From Spongospora subterranea (Eukaryota; Endomyxa; Phytomyxea; Plasmodiophorida; Plasmodiophoridae): a stretch of DNA of 10,656 nucleotides. The position numbers and the translations under genes are program-made. The notes under the pieces are model-generated. The model was given only the letters and a program-made list of their open reading frames with translations. It was not told the DNA's origin and did no database searches. Position 1 is the first letter of the stretch; each line of letters begins with the position of its first letter. Shown piece after piece: positions 1-6,258 of this stretch. The DNA lies in contig OUQQ01000589.1 of assembly GCA_900404475.1 (NCBI GenBank), positions 5,399-16,054 on the forward strand. Reading direction: 5' to 3'.

Positions 1-681
1 GACGAGATGGATGCGGCGGAAGATTCATCGGATGATAGTGATGATGAAGCTGAGAAAGAATCGTCAGCCGATGATGACAGCGATATTAATATGAAAAGTG
101 CAGTTGATGCCGCTAATTCCTCAAGCGATGAATCGGAAGATGAAGAAGAGATGGCGGTTATCAGTACTGTTGATGATAGTGACGAAGGCGATTCGTCAAG
201 CGATAGCGATGAGGAAGCAGCGGACGACAGTGAAGAAGAAAGCGCCAAAGGTGGAGAATCGAGTTCTGAATCCTCAGGTGACGATAGTGCCGTGAAAGAC
301 AGCTCAGACGAGTCTCCAGATTCCGATGAAGACTCCTCGTCGGAATGCGACTCTTCTGAGGAGGTCCAACCGAAGAGAAATTCCTTACCTGAAGCGAAGA
401 CCCCCAAAAATTCCAAAAATGTTCAAACCCCAATGTCTGCTGGATCGTCAGGGCAAAGATTTCAACGTATAAAAGCAAATGAGGTGACATTCTTGGATAG
501 CCGTCTTCGCGACAATACATACGCTGCAATTCAGGAAAAGGGGGAAACATATGGCGCCAAGGCAAGCCAGAAGTTGATAGTGACAAAAGGCAAAGGTTTT
601 CGTCATGAAAAAACCAAAGCTAAACGGGGAACATACCGGGGTGGAGCGATTGACACCGAAGTCCGATCTATCAAATTTTAA
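1..681 (+). CDS. NOLC1: Nopp140/NOLC1-type nucleolar phosphoprotein, C-terminal part (5' end outside window)
   Basis: The reading frame is open from the first base, so the first in-window ATG at 7 is probably internal and the gene starts upstream. The first ~125 residues are runs of Ser, Asp and Glu in SSDDSDDE-like blocks, the casein kinase II type acidic clusters that alternate with basic segments in Nopp140. A short basic linker follows (residues ~125-150). From about position 460 to the stop lies the conserved SRP40_C domain, with FQRIKANEV, FLDSRLRDNTY, YGAKAS, GKGFRHEKTKAKRGTYRGG and the terminal IKF. In the family this protein chaperones snoRNPs between nucleolus and Cajal bodies and binds Pol I factors; that role is inferred from the domain. 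The N-terminal LisH region is not in the window. The stop is TAA at 679-681. Confidence 0.93.
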   Translation, partial: DEMDAAEDSSDDSDDEAEKESSADDDSDINMKSAVDAANSSSDESEDEEEMAVISTVDDSDEGDSSSDSDEEAADDSEEESAKGGESSSESSGDDSAVKDSSDESPDSDEDSSSECDSSEEVQPKRNSLPEAKTPKNSKNVQTPMSAGSSGQRFQRIKANEVTFLDSRLRDNTYAAIQEKGETYGAKASQKLIVTKGKGFRHEKTKAKRGTYRGGAIDTEVRSIKF

Positions 682-686
682 ATAAA
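681..686 (+). promoter_or_regulatory. AATAAA polyadenylation signal of the NOLC1 gene
   Basis: A canonical AATAAA overlaps the last base of the TAA stop and is followed by an A-run and a T/G-rich stretch at about 740-765 that could serve as downstream element. It implies an extremely short 3' UTR. The position fits, but the call rests on the hexamer alone. Confidence 0.5.
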
Positions 687-795
687 AAAAACAGAGTCAT
701 TGTCTACAGACGGTGGTATAATACAAAATAGAAAAGCTGACGGTTTGTGTATTTTTTGTTTTTGGTAAAAAACAACAATTTTTGAATCGGGATAT

Positions 796-953
796 TCATT
801 CTTTACGAGGCTGGAAGCCGATCTCAGGCCTGTAGTCGAAATCGTCAGCGATTTCTGAAATAGTGCGACGTCTGGGGCTTTTATGGGCCAACTGGGGGCA
901 TGATAACCTGATATGAGAGTAACAGAAGTGTACCGTGCTACGGACTGCGCCAT
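796..953 (-). CDS. Possible small basic protein gene in the NOLC1-RNPS1 gap
   Basis: I do not recognise this protein. On the minus strand one frame is open from just upstream of 990 to a TGA at 796-798 and ends RRRTISEIADDFDYRPEIGF followed by QPRKE, a composition that looks protein-like. That frame has no ATG. An ATG at 953-951 in another frame can be joined to it by a 50-nt GT-AG intron (892-941: GTAGCA...CCCCAG), matching the intron size of neighbouring genes and giving a 35-residue product (MAQS joined to LAHKSPRRR). The gene would diverge from RNPS1 (ATG 1045) and converge on NOLC1. The alternative is a chance open frame, and no AATAAA follows the stop. Confidence is low. Confidence 0.27.
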
Positions 954-1044
954 GGCCAATTGCCTTATTGACGATTGACTTGAGAACCAAAGGATACCTT
1001 TACAGTTCAGCAGGTGATTGGCTCGCTCGCTCACCTTGTTTGCG
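954..1044 (+). promoter_or_regulatory. RNPS1 5' region with candidate 3' splice sites
   Basis: No TATA box is seen. Two AGs after a short pyrimidine-rich stretch (TACCTTTACAG at about 997-1007, then TTCAG ending at 1012) precede the RNPS1 ATG by roughly 35 nt and could be cis or spliced-leader acceptor sites. A GCTCGCTCGCTC run lies at about 1021-1032. An in-frame TGA at 1015-1017 blocks any upstream extension of the protein, which fixes ATG 1045 as the start in an unspliced reading. Confidence 0.35.
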
Positions 1045-1840
1045 ATGCCACGCTCACGATCACCGGTACGAGGCCGGCGTTCACCTGCTCGAGCACGCTC
1101 GTCGCGGTCTGCATCACGTTCGCGTGGTCGCAAACGCTCACGTTCGTACTCATCTTACTCTTCATCGTCGCGCTCACCATCTTCGTCATATTCTCGATCC
1201 GGTTCTTCATCCTACAGCCGATCCAGTTACTCTCGTAGTCCATCACGTGGTCATCGACGCCGTCGTACTCCTCCCCGTCGTTCTCGATCGTATGATCGTG
1301 GTCCCCGTCGCATGAGTCCGCCTCGTACGAGGAAACGCTCTCGAACCCCAAGTCCTAAGCGTGTTCTGGTTAAAAACATTACGCGGAACGTCAATCAAGA
1401 CCATTTGAAGGAGATTTTCAGTACTTTTGGCGATGTCACTCAGGTTGTAGTGCCAATGAATCCAAAAATCAAGACCAATATTGGCAAAGCCGAAATATTT
1501 TTCAAAGTAAGCGATTCCGCTGAAAAGGCTCGCCGCCATATGGATGGTGCACAAATCGATGGTAATATTGTTCAAGTCACGTTTATGATCCAAGACCGTC
1601 CTCGTACTTACGATTCGAGGCGATTACCTCCTCATCAACAATGTTAGATGTGCCCATCATTTTCCGGTAGCCGGCCTCTAATAGTATTTCATAGATTCAC
1701 AACGTAAATTCGGTGCTCAAGGCCGGATAGGTGGTGGTCGCCGATCCCGAACACCTCCTCGACGCTCCGACATTCGCAACCGCGGAAGTCCTCCACGCCG
1801 ATCGCCATTCCGTCGTCGTCCTGCTCCAGGTCGCCACTGA
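1045..1840 (+). CDS. RNPS1: RNPS1-type RNA-binding protein with serine-rich domain
   Basis: Exons 1045-1642 and 1695-1840 join across a 52-nt intron (GTTAGA...CATAG, phase 1) and encode 247 residues. Residues 1-105 are an Arg/Ser domain (repeated RSRS, SYSR, RRRTPPRRSRS). Residues ~105-182 form one RRM: RNP2-like VLVKNI, the helix QDHLKEIFSTFG, then AEKARRHMDG and QIDG, very close to metazoan RNPS1. The tail after the intron is Arg/Gly/Pro-rich and ends at TGA 1838-1840. In the family RNPS1 with Acinus and SAP18 forms the ASAP/PSAP complex at exon junctions and influences splicing and decay in the nucleus. Oddly, the RNP1 motif reads IGKAEIFF (146-153), with Lys and Glu where aromatics normally stack on RNA. 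The start is the first ATG after an in-frame stop. Confidence 0.92.
1643..1694 (+). other. RNPS1 intron, 52 nt
   Basis: Donor GTTAGA follows CAACAAT and acceptor TTTCATAG precedes ATTCACAACG. Without removal the frame hits TAG at 1645; with removal a TAT codon is restored and the Arg/Gly/Pro-rich frame runs to the natural stop. Confidence 0.8.
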
Positions 1841-2245
1841 TTTTTTGTCCCTTGATCATGCGCACGTCCAGCGAGCTTTATGACCAAAACTATATACATA
1901 AACTAGCTCGATTATCGTTAGCGGCGATCTATACAACAGTCGATAATTCCAAGGTTTTTCAACCATAATCGAATAATTAGTAAATTTATTCTGTTAAATA
2001 ATACGGGATAGCCTAAATCACCAACGATGAGTAAATCGAGTGCTGCAGAGGATTCTACGATGAAAACGTTGTTACCTGTGCAGATAACCTTTGGACATAT
2101 TTCCGATCATACGCTGCGTTGGAGGATAGCAATGGGAACTTCGGTGAAGGGATTGTTTTACGCTTTTCCATTGTGCTGTTGTCAACTGAATTCGTTCGAC
2201 ATGTGCGTTATCAACAAAGGCAGCGTCTCTGTACAATCGGATGAG
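1841..2245. other. Spacer between the 3' ends of RNPS1 and the UBE3D gene
   Basis: This AT-rich stretch lies between two tail-to-tail genes. A minus-strand AATAAA (plus TTTATT, 1985-1990) is a possible poly(A) signal for the UBE3D-type gene, about 255 nt past its stop. No plus-strand AATAAA for RNPS1 is seen. A 75-codon plus-strand ORF starting at 2027 runs into the UBE3D exon on the opposite strand; I see no family signature and regard it as chance. Confidence 0.5.
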
Positions 2246-3324
2246 TTAGATTGAGGCGTCAATCAATATTTGAGATGAGATTGACTTCGGTTGTAATTCA
2301 GGTTGAAAACGATAATAAACCTTGATAACGGGAGCAAACCTATTTGGATCGACCGGAGATCTCCTTTGCAATGACAAACAGTTGCCGGTTTTCAGATAAG
2401 ACGCATCAATCGCAAACGAATCCCAATTGCAGATCTGCAAACAGAGGACGTCTTCCTGGTTTGGGTCATCGCAAGAAACCACCGCTAAATAATGCGATCG
2501 CGAATGGCATTGCTGTAGAATAAGAGCAACGGCATCGCTCTCATCGGTGTAGAACGAAAATACCCTAGATCGTGGGTTATCGGTGCACTCATCGCTCGCC
2601 AGAATCGCCATCTTCCAGATTCGAAACCCGTTAGGAATGGACGATCCCAAGTTGGATTGACATTTACAGCAGAGGATCATCATTCCGTCTTTATCTGACG
2701 ACGTTCGATTGTCGACAATGGTTTCGGCAGGGACGATCACGTCACGAAGGCCAATGAGAACCCTGGTTGGTAAAGCCGCCTCATCCAGAGGGCGATCGGG
2801 AAGCCCATACGGATTCTGAATATGGGACATTGTACTGGGATCGCAGACCTAAAACAGGTTTTCAGGATTCTATTAGGCGAAAATCGTTTTGAATCAAACA
2901 ATACCCAGAGCTCTGACATTTCCATCCAGTGATCGCACGGTAAAGGGTAGGCGCCTTCAAGGTTGGACAGATCCGCGAAGGGAGTGTCGCACGATCGGCA
3001 GACAAGTTGACGAGATCGTGTCGATAGCTCGGATTGGGCCGGTAGGTCGAGATCATAGTCTCGTTTGACATCTAATGTGATTGGACAGGTGATCGTGATG
3101 ATGGTGTATTCCGGATCCGATGAATCGGATCGGCGCGCGCGCTCATGAGCTATATGGCAATCGAACAGGATCTCAATTGGTTCGCCAGACGGATAATACA
3201 GACGAGCACGGTTTAACCGTAATTCTACAATCGGGCATGGACCTTTTGTCCAAACCGTCAACATCAACCGTTTCATGTGTTGAAATTTCTCAACGGACAC
3301 ATGGATCAAATCATCATCGTTCAT
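2246..3324 (-). CDS. UBE3D: UBE3D-type (HECT-like) E3 ubiquitin-protein ligase
   Basis: Exons 3324-2905 (140 codons) and 2848-2246 (200 codons plus TAA) join across a 56-nt intron, phase 0, giving 340 residues; human UBE3D is about 390. Family marks seen: CxxC at Cys109/112 (CRSC), then LPCDHWMEMSELW running over the splice junction into VC (Cys142), the equivalent of the conserved LPSENW...EWxCH motif, then a region like the GDxxVLV segment (LRDVIVP) and a second CxxC at Cys200/203 (CCKCQSNLG). The family binds UbcH10-type E2s and is reported to ubiquitinate cyclin B; substrate here is unknown. ATG at 3324-3322 is the first in frame; the frame is open a few codons further upstream without another ATG. 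Only 72 bp separate this start from a plus-strand ATG at 3397, suggesting a shared promoter. Sequence is divergent outside the motifs. Confidence 0.88.
2849..2904 (-). other. UBE3D intron, 56 nt
   Basis: On the minus strand GTATTG follows GAGCTCTGG and CTGTTTTAG precedes GTCTGC. Splicing joins ...SELW to VCDPSTM, restoring the conserved W-x-C spacing of the family. Reading through instead leads into an unrelated frame. Confidence 0.88.
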
Positions 3325-3396
3325 CGATGACGATTTTTTAAAGGACAAAGAGTAGATAAATCAACGGGCTCCTGGAATGTTTGGGCAATTGACGAA
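3325..3396. promoter_or_regulatory. Short divergent promoter region
   Basis: Seventy-two bases separate the minus-strand UBE3D ATG from a plus-strand ATG at 3397. No TATA box is visible; a T6A3 run sits at about 3334-3342. That this is a bidirectional promoter is inference from geometry and depends on the plus-strand exon being real. Confidence 0.3.
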
Positions 3397-3513
3397 ATGA
3401 CGACAGATTTATTATCGATCTGGGACGAGAGGAGATTGCGCCTGCGGACTGCGGAACGGGACAAACTCAAATATGAAGTGATACGCAGTCGACGGCTACG
3501 GCTGGCAATCCCG
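3397..3513 (+). CDS. Candidate first exon of an unrecognised gene, ending at a repeated GTAACA donor
   Basis: I do not recognise the product. From ATG 3397 the frame gives 39 residues beginning MTTDLLSIWDERRLRL and ending with charged, helix-prone RSRRLRLAIP; the frame is also open upstream of the ATG back to 3328 (including GSWNVWAIDE). It reaches GTAACATGA, so either a stop comes three codons later or GTAACA at 3514 is a donor. The exon end lies inside a 46-bp tandem repeat, so the donor is present twice. Using the second GTAACA donor (about 3560) with the AG at about 3634 removes the third copy; the first donor would remove more. In a version without the extra copies the frame would run on through the GTTAGCCGC sequence to a TAG near 3654. 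Coding status is unproven. Confidence 0.35.
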
Positions 3514-3607
3514 GTAACATGAAGTGATAGGCAGTCGACGGCTACGGCTGGCAATCCCGGTAACATGAAGTGATAGGCAGTCGACGGCTACGGCTGGCAA
3601 TCCCGGT
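3475..3607 (+). repeat. 46-bp direct tandem repeat, 2.9 copies
   Basis: Copies begin at 3475, 3521 and 3567, each starting GAAGTGATA and ending GGCAATCCCGG. Copies 2 and 3 are identical over the 41 bases that copy 3 contains; copy 1 differs from them by one base (C for G after GATA). Copies 1 and 2 end TAACAT; copy 3 ends at GGT and then diverges. Near-identity indicates recent duplication. The unit length is not a multiple of three, so each copy shifts frame. Confidence 0.95.
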
Positions 3608-3646
3608 TAGCCGCCCCTTCGCTCTGCTGCTCAGGTTCTTGAATGA

Positions 3647-3832
3647 GATTGGCTAGCCGACTGGTTTCACGCATACGAAAGCAGATGCTGGTTGATGTGC
3701 ATGGGATTATCTGTGGCCTCAGATAGTGCATTCTCTGAGCAGTCGTCTTGTGAGTCCCGACAGGTCAAGGATGAAGGACGAGAATATATCCATGATAATG
3801 ATAATCCTTTCTTGAAACCGCTTGATGAATAA
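3647..3832 (+). other. Open, coding-like segment after the tandem repeat
   Basis: From GAT 3647 to TAA 3830-3832 one plus-strand frame is open for 61 codons, starting DWLADWFHAYESR and ending with the acidic YIHDNDNPFLKPLDE. An alternative reading begins at ATG 3644 (MRLASRLVSRIRKQ) and joins the same C-terminal part through a 46-nt GT-AG intron (GTGCAT...GAGCAG, about 3697-3742), phase 0. It may be a later exon of the gene starting at 3397, but I find no phase-consistent splice linking them. An open stretch of this length can arise by chance. Confidence 0.22.
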
Positions 3833-4125
3833 TCAAAATACCCAGATACAGTACTTGTCCATCAAATCAACAGTAAAAACAAGATCTTTTGCCATACTCT
3901 GAAAAGAAAAAACTAGCCGTCTCGGAGCAAACGAAGTCCGAGTCGGATTGCTCAGATCTGGATAATGTTTTTAGCACATTGCCCATCTAAGTGTTCAATA
4001 TCTGATATTTCATAAGGAGAATCTGATCGTTAATATCGTGCCTCATCTGGCGCGTGTCTTGTAATTGGAAATCCCCAGTTTGCCATTTTGTTTCCAGTAC
4101 TCTTTAATCCGTTATTCCAGGAAGT
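3833..4125. other. Stretch without a supported gene upstream of the secreted-protein ORF
   Basis: A plus-strand segment at about 3884-3990 reads KKKLAVSEQTKSESD and stops; a stem of CTCGGA/TCCGAG with a 10-nt loop falls inside it (about 3922-3943). TTATTCCAG ending at 4120, after a T-rich run, is a plausible cis- or trans-splice acceptor 5 nt before the next ATG. Nothing here is firmly a gene. Confidence 0.4.
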
Positions 4126-4434
4126 ATGTTCATGGAAAGGGTGCTGTTCGTGGGAATTATTTCCTCAATCGCCTGTGGGTTTCTCTCGTCTGCAAGTGAC
4201 GGTTGTGCAACGGGCTCGCTGGGGCGATCTGACAAGCAAAAAGAATTGCACACAAGGATGAAGACCATCATGATCAAGGTTCTATCGATGCGAGACTCGA
4301 CGGGACGAGAATACAATGATACCGCTGGAAGGGGCCGCATCATTCGGGCTCTTGATCGCATCCGAAAAATCGAGCGTAAAGAAGAGCGTCTTCATTCCAA
4401 CATTGTCCAGCAAAATATCCAAAACGACACATAA
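4126..4434 (+). CDS. Putative small secreted protein, 102 aa
   Basis: I do not recognise this protein. ATG 4126 (a second in-frame ATG is at 4132) opens a frame to TAA 4432-4434. Residues 5-18 (RVLFVGIISSIACG) are a hydrophobic core after a charged MFMER start, and SSA-SD near residue 23 is a good signal-peptidase site, so the mature chain would be ~79 residues. It has a single Cys (27), then Lys/Arg-rich, helix-prone sequence (RIIRALDRIRKIERKEERLH) and an Asn/Gln-rich end. The ATG sits 5 nt behind a T-rich CAG acceptor, fitting a (trans-)spliced start. ATTAAA at 4466-4471 could be its poly(A) signal. An overlapping minus-strand ORF in the same interval lacks such features. It might instead be the first exon of a longer gene with the exons at 4484-4819. 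Confidence 0.45.
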   Translation: MFMERVLFVGIISSIACGFLSSASDGCATGSLGRSDKQKELHTRMKTIMIKVLSMRDSTGREYNDTAGRGRIIRALDRIRKIERKEERLHSNIVQQNIQNDT

Positions 4435-4483
4435 TTGTTTGCTGTAATTGTTTAATTACACACGTATTAAACCTTTCCAATAG

Positions 4484-4819
4484 TACCCTTAAACCCTTTT
4501 GGATCCCTGACTGGATAGCCAGAATTGAACGCCACGAGTATCATATTCTATTGCAAGAAACCGGTGCTATGGCGTAAGGGCAACCAAAGAGTCGGAACTG
4601 ATGTGAACTACTTTTCTTCGCAGAAGTACTTTCAAGCCTGAATATGTGCCATTAGGCGATACACCATGGGGGTCAACTTCGATGCGAACGGGTCTGACCT
4701 GGCATAGCACCATACGGGATTTGATGATCTGGAACATGATCTTGATTGCTTGTGAATTATCTCTGACGAAAAGACGACTCGCTGCGCTGGCGGTCGATCT
4801 CTGCAGAGTCAGCGACTAA
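4484..4819 (+). CDS. Candidate exon pair around a well-formed 50-nt intron, unrecognised product
   Basis: Exon 1 (from about 4484, after CCAATAG) reads TLKPFWIPDWIARIER and on to LLQETGAMA; exon 2 (4624 to TAA 4817-4819) continues STFKPEYVPLGDTPWG and later RDLMIWNMILIACELSLTKR. They are joined by an intron (4574-4623) with GTAAGG donor, a GTGAAC-like branch region, pyrimidine tract and TTCTTCGCAG acceptor, phase 2 on both sides. Unspliced, the upstream frame meets TAA within the donor. No start codon is firm: the frame is open upstream into the secreted-protein ORF region, and I found no phase-correct link to it. Trp-rich, Cys-poor; no family recognised. Antisense frames are also open here, so the coding strand is not certain. 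Confidence 0.38.
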
Positions 4820-5188
4820 TCTGGAACGGCAGAACGTATTGCGTTGAAAGTTCGGGGGAAGTGCGAGAAGTGTCCCTGGCACGATGGTGCTGTGGACGGA
4901 TGACGACTTTGGTTAACGGGTTCTGTTCAATAAGATCTGTTTCATTTGCCTGACTGTTTTTGTCAAACCATTCCCGTTTCGCTTAAAAGTTAACCTCGTT
5001 GGTGACAAGATTTATGGCAAATGAATGCGATGTCCCCGATTCAAAGTTGTTGGTCTCTTGAGTTTCCGATATTGTTGGCAGTTCGATTGATTGCACCACC
5101 CATTGGAGTATGATACTGCTGCAATGCCAAGCTTGTTTTTAGCGTTGTGTTCAGTCCATATTTTTGATTCAAACCCGAATTTTCAGTT

Positions 5189-5226
5189 GCACTTTTCGAA
5201 ATTCGCGCACTTTTAACCGCACTTTT
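5189..5226 (+). repeat. Three direct GCACTTTT octamers
   Basis: The octamer occurs at 5189-5196, 5207-5214 and 5219-5226, the last two within GCGCACTTTTAA and CCGCACTTTTAA contexts. It lies about 230 bp before the ATG at 5457. A role as a protein-binding cluster is only a guess. Confidence 0.4.
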
Positions 5227-5436
5227 AAATCCATCAACAGATAACGAGTTACCAGATGGTCAACACTGTAGATTGATTCGAAATCCTCGCTCTCGGTGTG
5301 TCTGAAACTAAGCGGTAGTATTGATCAACTGATTACGCCATACGATTCAGTCAGAAAACTATCAACCAAAATATTCATTTCCTTGACTTGGCTTGTTATT
5401 TGTTATCAGTTCAAAAAGTACAGCGCCATTTTAATG

Positions 5437-5455
5437 TTTTTTTGTTTTTCACCAG
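5437..5455 (+). promoter_or_regulatory. Strong 3' splice site before ATG 5457
   Basis: A pure T/G-T tract followed by CACCAG ends one base before ATG 5457. It could accept a spliced leader or a 5' UTR exon. It makes the inner ATG, not the upstream start-like codons in the same frame, the likely start. Confidence 0.5.
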
Positions 5456-5456
5456 A

Positions 5457-5684
5457 ATGACGACCAGGTCGAGCAGCGACGAGCATAATAGCGATAAGTG
5501 GATTGCTGAAGAGCTACTCAAGTTACAGCCGGATGACGCGAAAAACCTCTCGGTCGAACAGTTCTTGAAGCAGCAAACTCAGCGGCAAGTAGACCTTCTC
5601 CGAGAGCAAGCTAGACAATTATCGGGCCGTCTGCGTCAAGAATCCGAGGAGCAGATCGATATTAAACTAAAGCAGTCCCTTTAG
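5457..5684 (+). CDS. Small coiled-coil protein or first exon, 75 codons before an in-frame TAG
   Basis: I do not recognise the protein. ATG 5457 directly follows a strong CAG acceptor. After a polar start (MTTRSSSDEHNSDKW) the chain is a continuous amphipathic helix: AEELLKLQPDDAKNLSVEQF, then LLREQARQLSGRLRQESEEQ, with heptad-like Leu spacing, ending KLKQSL at TAG 5682-5684. The style resembles N-terminal helices of vesicle-tethering or other multi-subunit complex proteins, but I cannot place it. It may be complete, or the first exon of the gene whose firm exons are 6259-7589. The same frame continues after the TAG for 29 coding-like codons. A 96-nt GTAGAC...CCTTTAG intron (5589-5684) would remove the TAG in frame. 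Confidence 0.5.
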   Translation: MTTRSSSDEHNSDKWIAEELLKLQPDDAKNLSVEQFLKQQTQRQVDLLREQARQLSGRLRQESEEQIDIKLKQSL

Positions 5685-5774
5685 AAGCTACTCCATGATG
5701 TCTGGCTGTATTTATTCGAAATAAGTAAAGTTGATGAACAGGCGATTGAAGAATCTAGCGCAGCCACACGATAG
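5685..5774 (+). other. Coding-like continuation beyond the in-frame TAG
   Basis: In the same frame as the preceding ORF, 29 sense codons read KLLHDVWLYLFEISKVDEQA and then EESSAATR before a second TAG at 5772. AAACTAAAGCAGTCCCTTTAG just before it resembles a branch point plus acceptor. It could be a second exon, a readthrough extension or decayed coding sequence. Confidence 0.3.
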
Positions 5775-5867
5775 TCCACTCTACAGTATATCCTAACACG
5801 ATACGATTGAGGGGGTGTATTAGTTATAGTTATATCATGTACAGCACGACCCTCTCATATGTTATAG
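5775..5867. other. Short stretch with no supported feature
   Basis: Frames on the plus strand carry stops at 5772, 5808 and 5865. A CCACTCTACAG acceptor-like site ends at 5786 and pairs in size with a GTAAAG donor at 5725 (62 nt), but the resulting frame is not convincing. Confidence 0.3.
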
Positions 5868-6174
5868 ATAGAGCGAGCAGAAGGATACCGAGACATCCGC
5901 CTTATCATCTTGCCAACCATGAGGCAAGGGAATAAGAATCAAATGGAATCAACCCTCAGACGCATATTCGATGTCGCCATAATGCAAGATATGGTCTACT
6001 TCGAGACAGCGGTATTGGTGGAGAACAAGTCATTACAGCCTAAAGGTTGTTGAACTTTTGCATGCAAAGCCATTTTGCTAAATTGGGTAAACTGCGAAGG
6101 GTATTTTGTATTCCTGATCTGTAACAATGCCATATTTATTGTTCAAATCGACGAAGTACGTTCACAGCCTAAGG
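5868..6174 (+). CDS. Candidate upstream exons of the unrecognised gene at 6259-7589
   Basis: One plus-strand frame is open from 5868 to 6050, includes ATG 5919 (MRQGNKNQMESTLRRIFDVA, then MQDMVYFETAVLVENKSL), meets TGA at 6051, and is open again to a GTAAAC donor at 6175 (NWVNCEGYFVFLICNNAIF, then QIDEVRSQPK). A 54-nt GTTGTT...GCGAAG intron (6046-6099) would delete the TGA in phase, although that acceptor is purine-rich and weak. The 3' end is better supported: an 84-nt intron (6175-6258, GTAAAC...CATTCTAG) joins phase 1 to phase 1 and gives ...SQPKAIERLKDTAKF. The start of translation is unresolved. Confidence 0.42.
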
Positions 6175-6258
6175 GTAAACAAGACGTATGAAATGCGTAC
6201 ACTATCCAATGTTGTTAATTAGATGCTCCTGTATGCATTCCTTTATTGAACATTCTAG

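Larger units (their letters stand above)
4820..5456. other. 637-bp stretch with no supported gene
   Basis: Several frames on both strands are open for 45-60 codons between 4690 and 4960 (for example plus-strand RLIWNGRTYCVESSG, and minus-strand QNPLTKVVIRP), and they conflict with each other, which is typical of non-coding DNA with few stops. The right part (5000-5456) is AT-rich. It holds three GCACTTTT octamers (5189, 5207, 5219) and ends in a T-rich acceptor, TTTTTTTGTTTTTCACCAG (5437-5455), directly before the next ATG. Confidence 0.5.

Noticed and set aside
161..586. 141-codon minus-strand frame opposite NOLC1
   Set aside because: Antisense of Ser/Asp/Glu codons; the plus strand has a clear SRP40_C domain.
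1031..1351. Long minus-strand frame opposite the RNPS1 Arg/Ser domain
   Set aside because: It is the antisense reading of Arg/Ser codons, which yields stop-poor low-complexity sequence.
2027..2254. Plus-strand 75-codon ORF beginning MSKSSAAEDS
   Set aside because: It runs into the opposite strand of a well-supported UBE3D exon, has no recognisable motif and no good upstream acceptor.
3321..3566. Minus-strand frame upstream of UBE3D through the 46-bp repeat
   Set aside because: The plus-strand frame in the same place is better protein-like, and the minus frame gains length from repeat copies only.
4690..4960. Several mutually overlapping open frames on both strands, including a minus-strand one reading RPVRIEVDPHG
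   Set aside because: They conflict with one another and none carries a start, a family motif or a convincing splice pair; the plus-strand reading with the 50-nt intron is preferred.
6033..6175. Repeated ACAGCCTAA(A/G)G at about 6034 and 6164
   Set aside because: Only ten bases are shared and the flanks differ, so it is not a duplication.
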